Assembly (NCBI GenBank): GCA_013203015.1
Contig: JABMPO010000005.1
Coordinates: 1 to 5,726, forward strand
DNA: 5,726 nt
Direction: 5' to 3'
Source: Fidelibacterota bacterium
GTDB taxonomy: Bacteria; Fidelibacterota; Marinisomatia; Marinisomatales; TCS56
Below, piece by piece: positions 5,379 to 5,726 of this stretch. The number at the start of each line of letters is the position of its first letter. Within the stretch, counting starts at the first letter, position 1. The notes below the pieces were generated by a model that saw only the letters and a list, made by a program, of their open reading frames with translations, had not been told where the DNA came from and did no database searches. The position numbers and the translations under genes are program-made.

Positions 5379-5726
5379 GAAAACATTAATCTGAATGTTA
5401 ATATTGCTTCTTTTTTCAAATCCAGCCCTGGCCCGGGAATTTTTTTCCCATTCTGTTTCCAGTTAGCATTGTTATAGGTGTTTGACATAAATCCCGATTT
5501 CACATCCAGGGCTAACCAACTTAAAACATAATAACGGACACCGACACTGCTGGCAAAGCCGAAAAACTGATTTACTATTCGTTCTGGTACCTTTACTTCC
5601 AAATTATAATTACCAATTTGAGCATTCCACGCAGATCTAGTATCTTTGACATCCAAATTAATGACTGCCGTATTCCACATTGGCGCCAGCGAAAAATTTA
5701 ATTCAATTCTGCGAAATGGTCTGAAA
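5372..5726 (-). CDS. Outer-membrane beta-barrel protein, C-terminal part (5' end outside window)
   Basis: The frame is open to the right edge, giving 117 residues of the C-terminus. An internal Met at 5680 is not a credible start, because the residues before it (FRPFRRIELNFSLAP) already continue the same strand-like pattern. Short stretches alternate hydrophobic and polar residues as in membrane beta-strands: RIELNFSLAP, FGFASSVGVRYYVLSW, LALDVKSGFMSNTY and the final EAILTFRLMFSW. These are joined by polar loops rich in Asn, Gly and Lys. Ending on an aromatic residue in an alternating strand is the usual signal for outer-membrane insertion by the BAM complex. The segment fits a small porin-like or OmpA/OmpW-type barrel domain, but the exact family and substrate cannot be told from this piece. 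It is the first visible gene of the minus-strand operon and overlaps the next start by seven bases. Confidence 0.75.
   Translation of the reverse strand, partial: FRPFRRIELNFSLAPMWNTAVINLDVKDTRSAWNAQIGNYNLEVKVPERIVNQFFGFASSVGVRYYVLSWLALDVKSGFMSNTYNNANWKQNGKKIPGPGLDLKKEAILTFRLMFSW

Noticed and set aside
5372..5680. Complete 102-residue gene starting at Met 5680
   Set aside because: The frame stays open to the window edge and the residues before this Met continue the beta-strand pattern, so it is the end of a longer barrel protein.

Overview
The window is chromosomal-looking sequence of moderate to low GC. It suggests a Gram-negative, diderm bacterium, because a partial outer-membrane beta-barrel and a lipoprotein signal sit in one operon. 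Most start codons have no strong Shine-Dalgarno sequence, which fits a member of the Bacteroidota/FCB superphylum (for example a Marinimicrobia- or Calditrichota-like lineage). This taxonomic guess is inference only. No tRNA, rRNA, CRISPR, insertion sequence or phage gene is visible.

Left part (1-2061): a minus-strand acetyl-CoA hydrolase/CoA-transferase family protein runs off the left edge after 481 residues. Its last residues resemble the linker that leads into a fused GNAT acetyltransferase domain. An AT-rich gap of 189 bases separates it from a divergent plus-strand gene for a TerB-like cytoplasmic helical protein. The gap holds a candidate promoter for the CoA-transferase and a 13-bp hairpin whose G-U pairs suit plus-strand RNA, so it is probably in the TerB leader. 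A second strong inverted repeat lies inside the first codons of the CoA-transferase.

Middle part (2063-2585): a minus-strand cold-shock-domain protein ends one base from the TerB stop codon. It is divergent from a 77-residue acidic protein that I do not recognise, which may be leaderless. That small gene overlaps the 3' end of the next operon tail to tail by 22 bases.

Right part (2564-5726, all minus strand): a compact envelope operon read from right to left. It comprises the C-terminal part of an outer-membrane beta-barrel protein, a 115-residue exported protein with a C-terminal membrane segment, a 685-residue M3-family zinc metallopeptidase with a lipoprotein signal, and a 125-residue exported protein of unknown function. 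The genes overlap by 7 bases, are 31 bases apart, and abut with no gap. The 115-residue gene ends in an A10 run; slippage there would add a strongly basic tail and move the stop onto the start codon of the peptidase (ATGA). This operon and its A10 junction are the most unusual parts of the window. The idea that its products work together on envelope peptide or protein turnover rests only on shared localisation and gene spacing.
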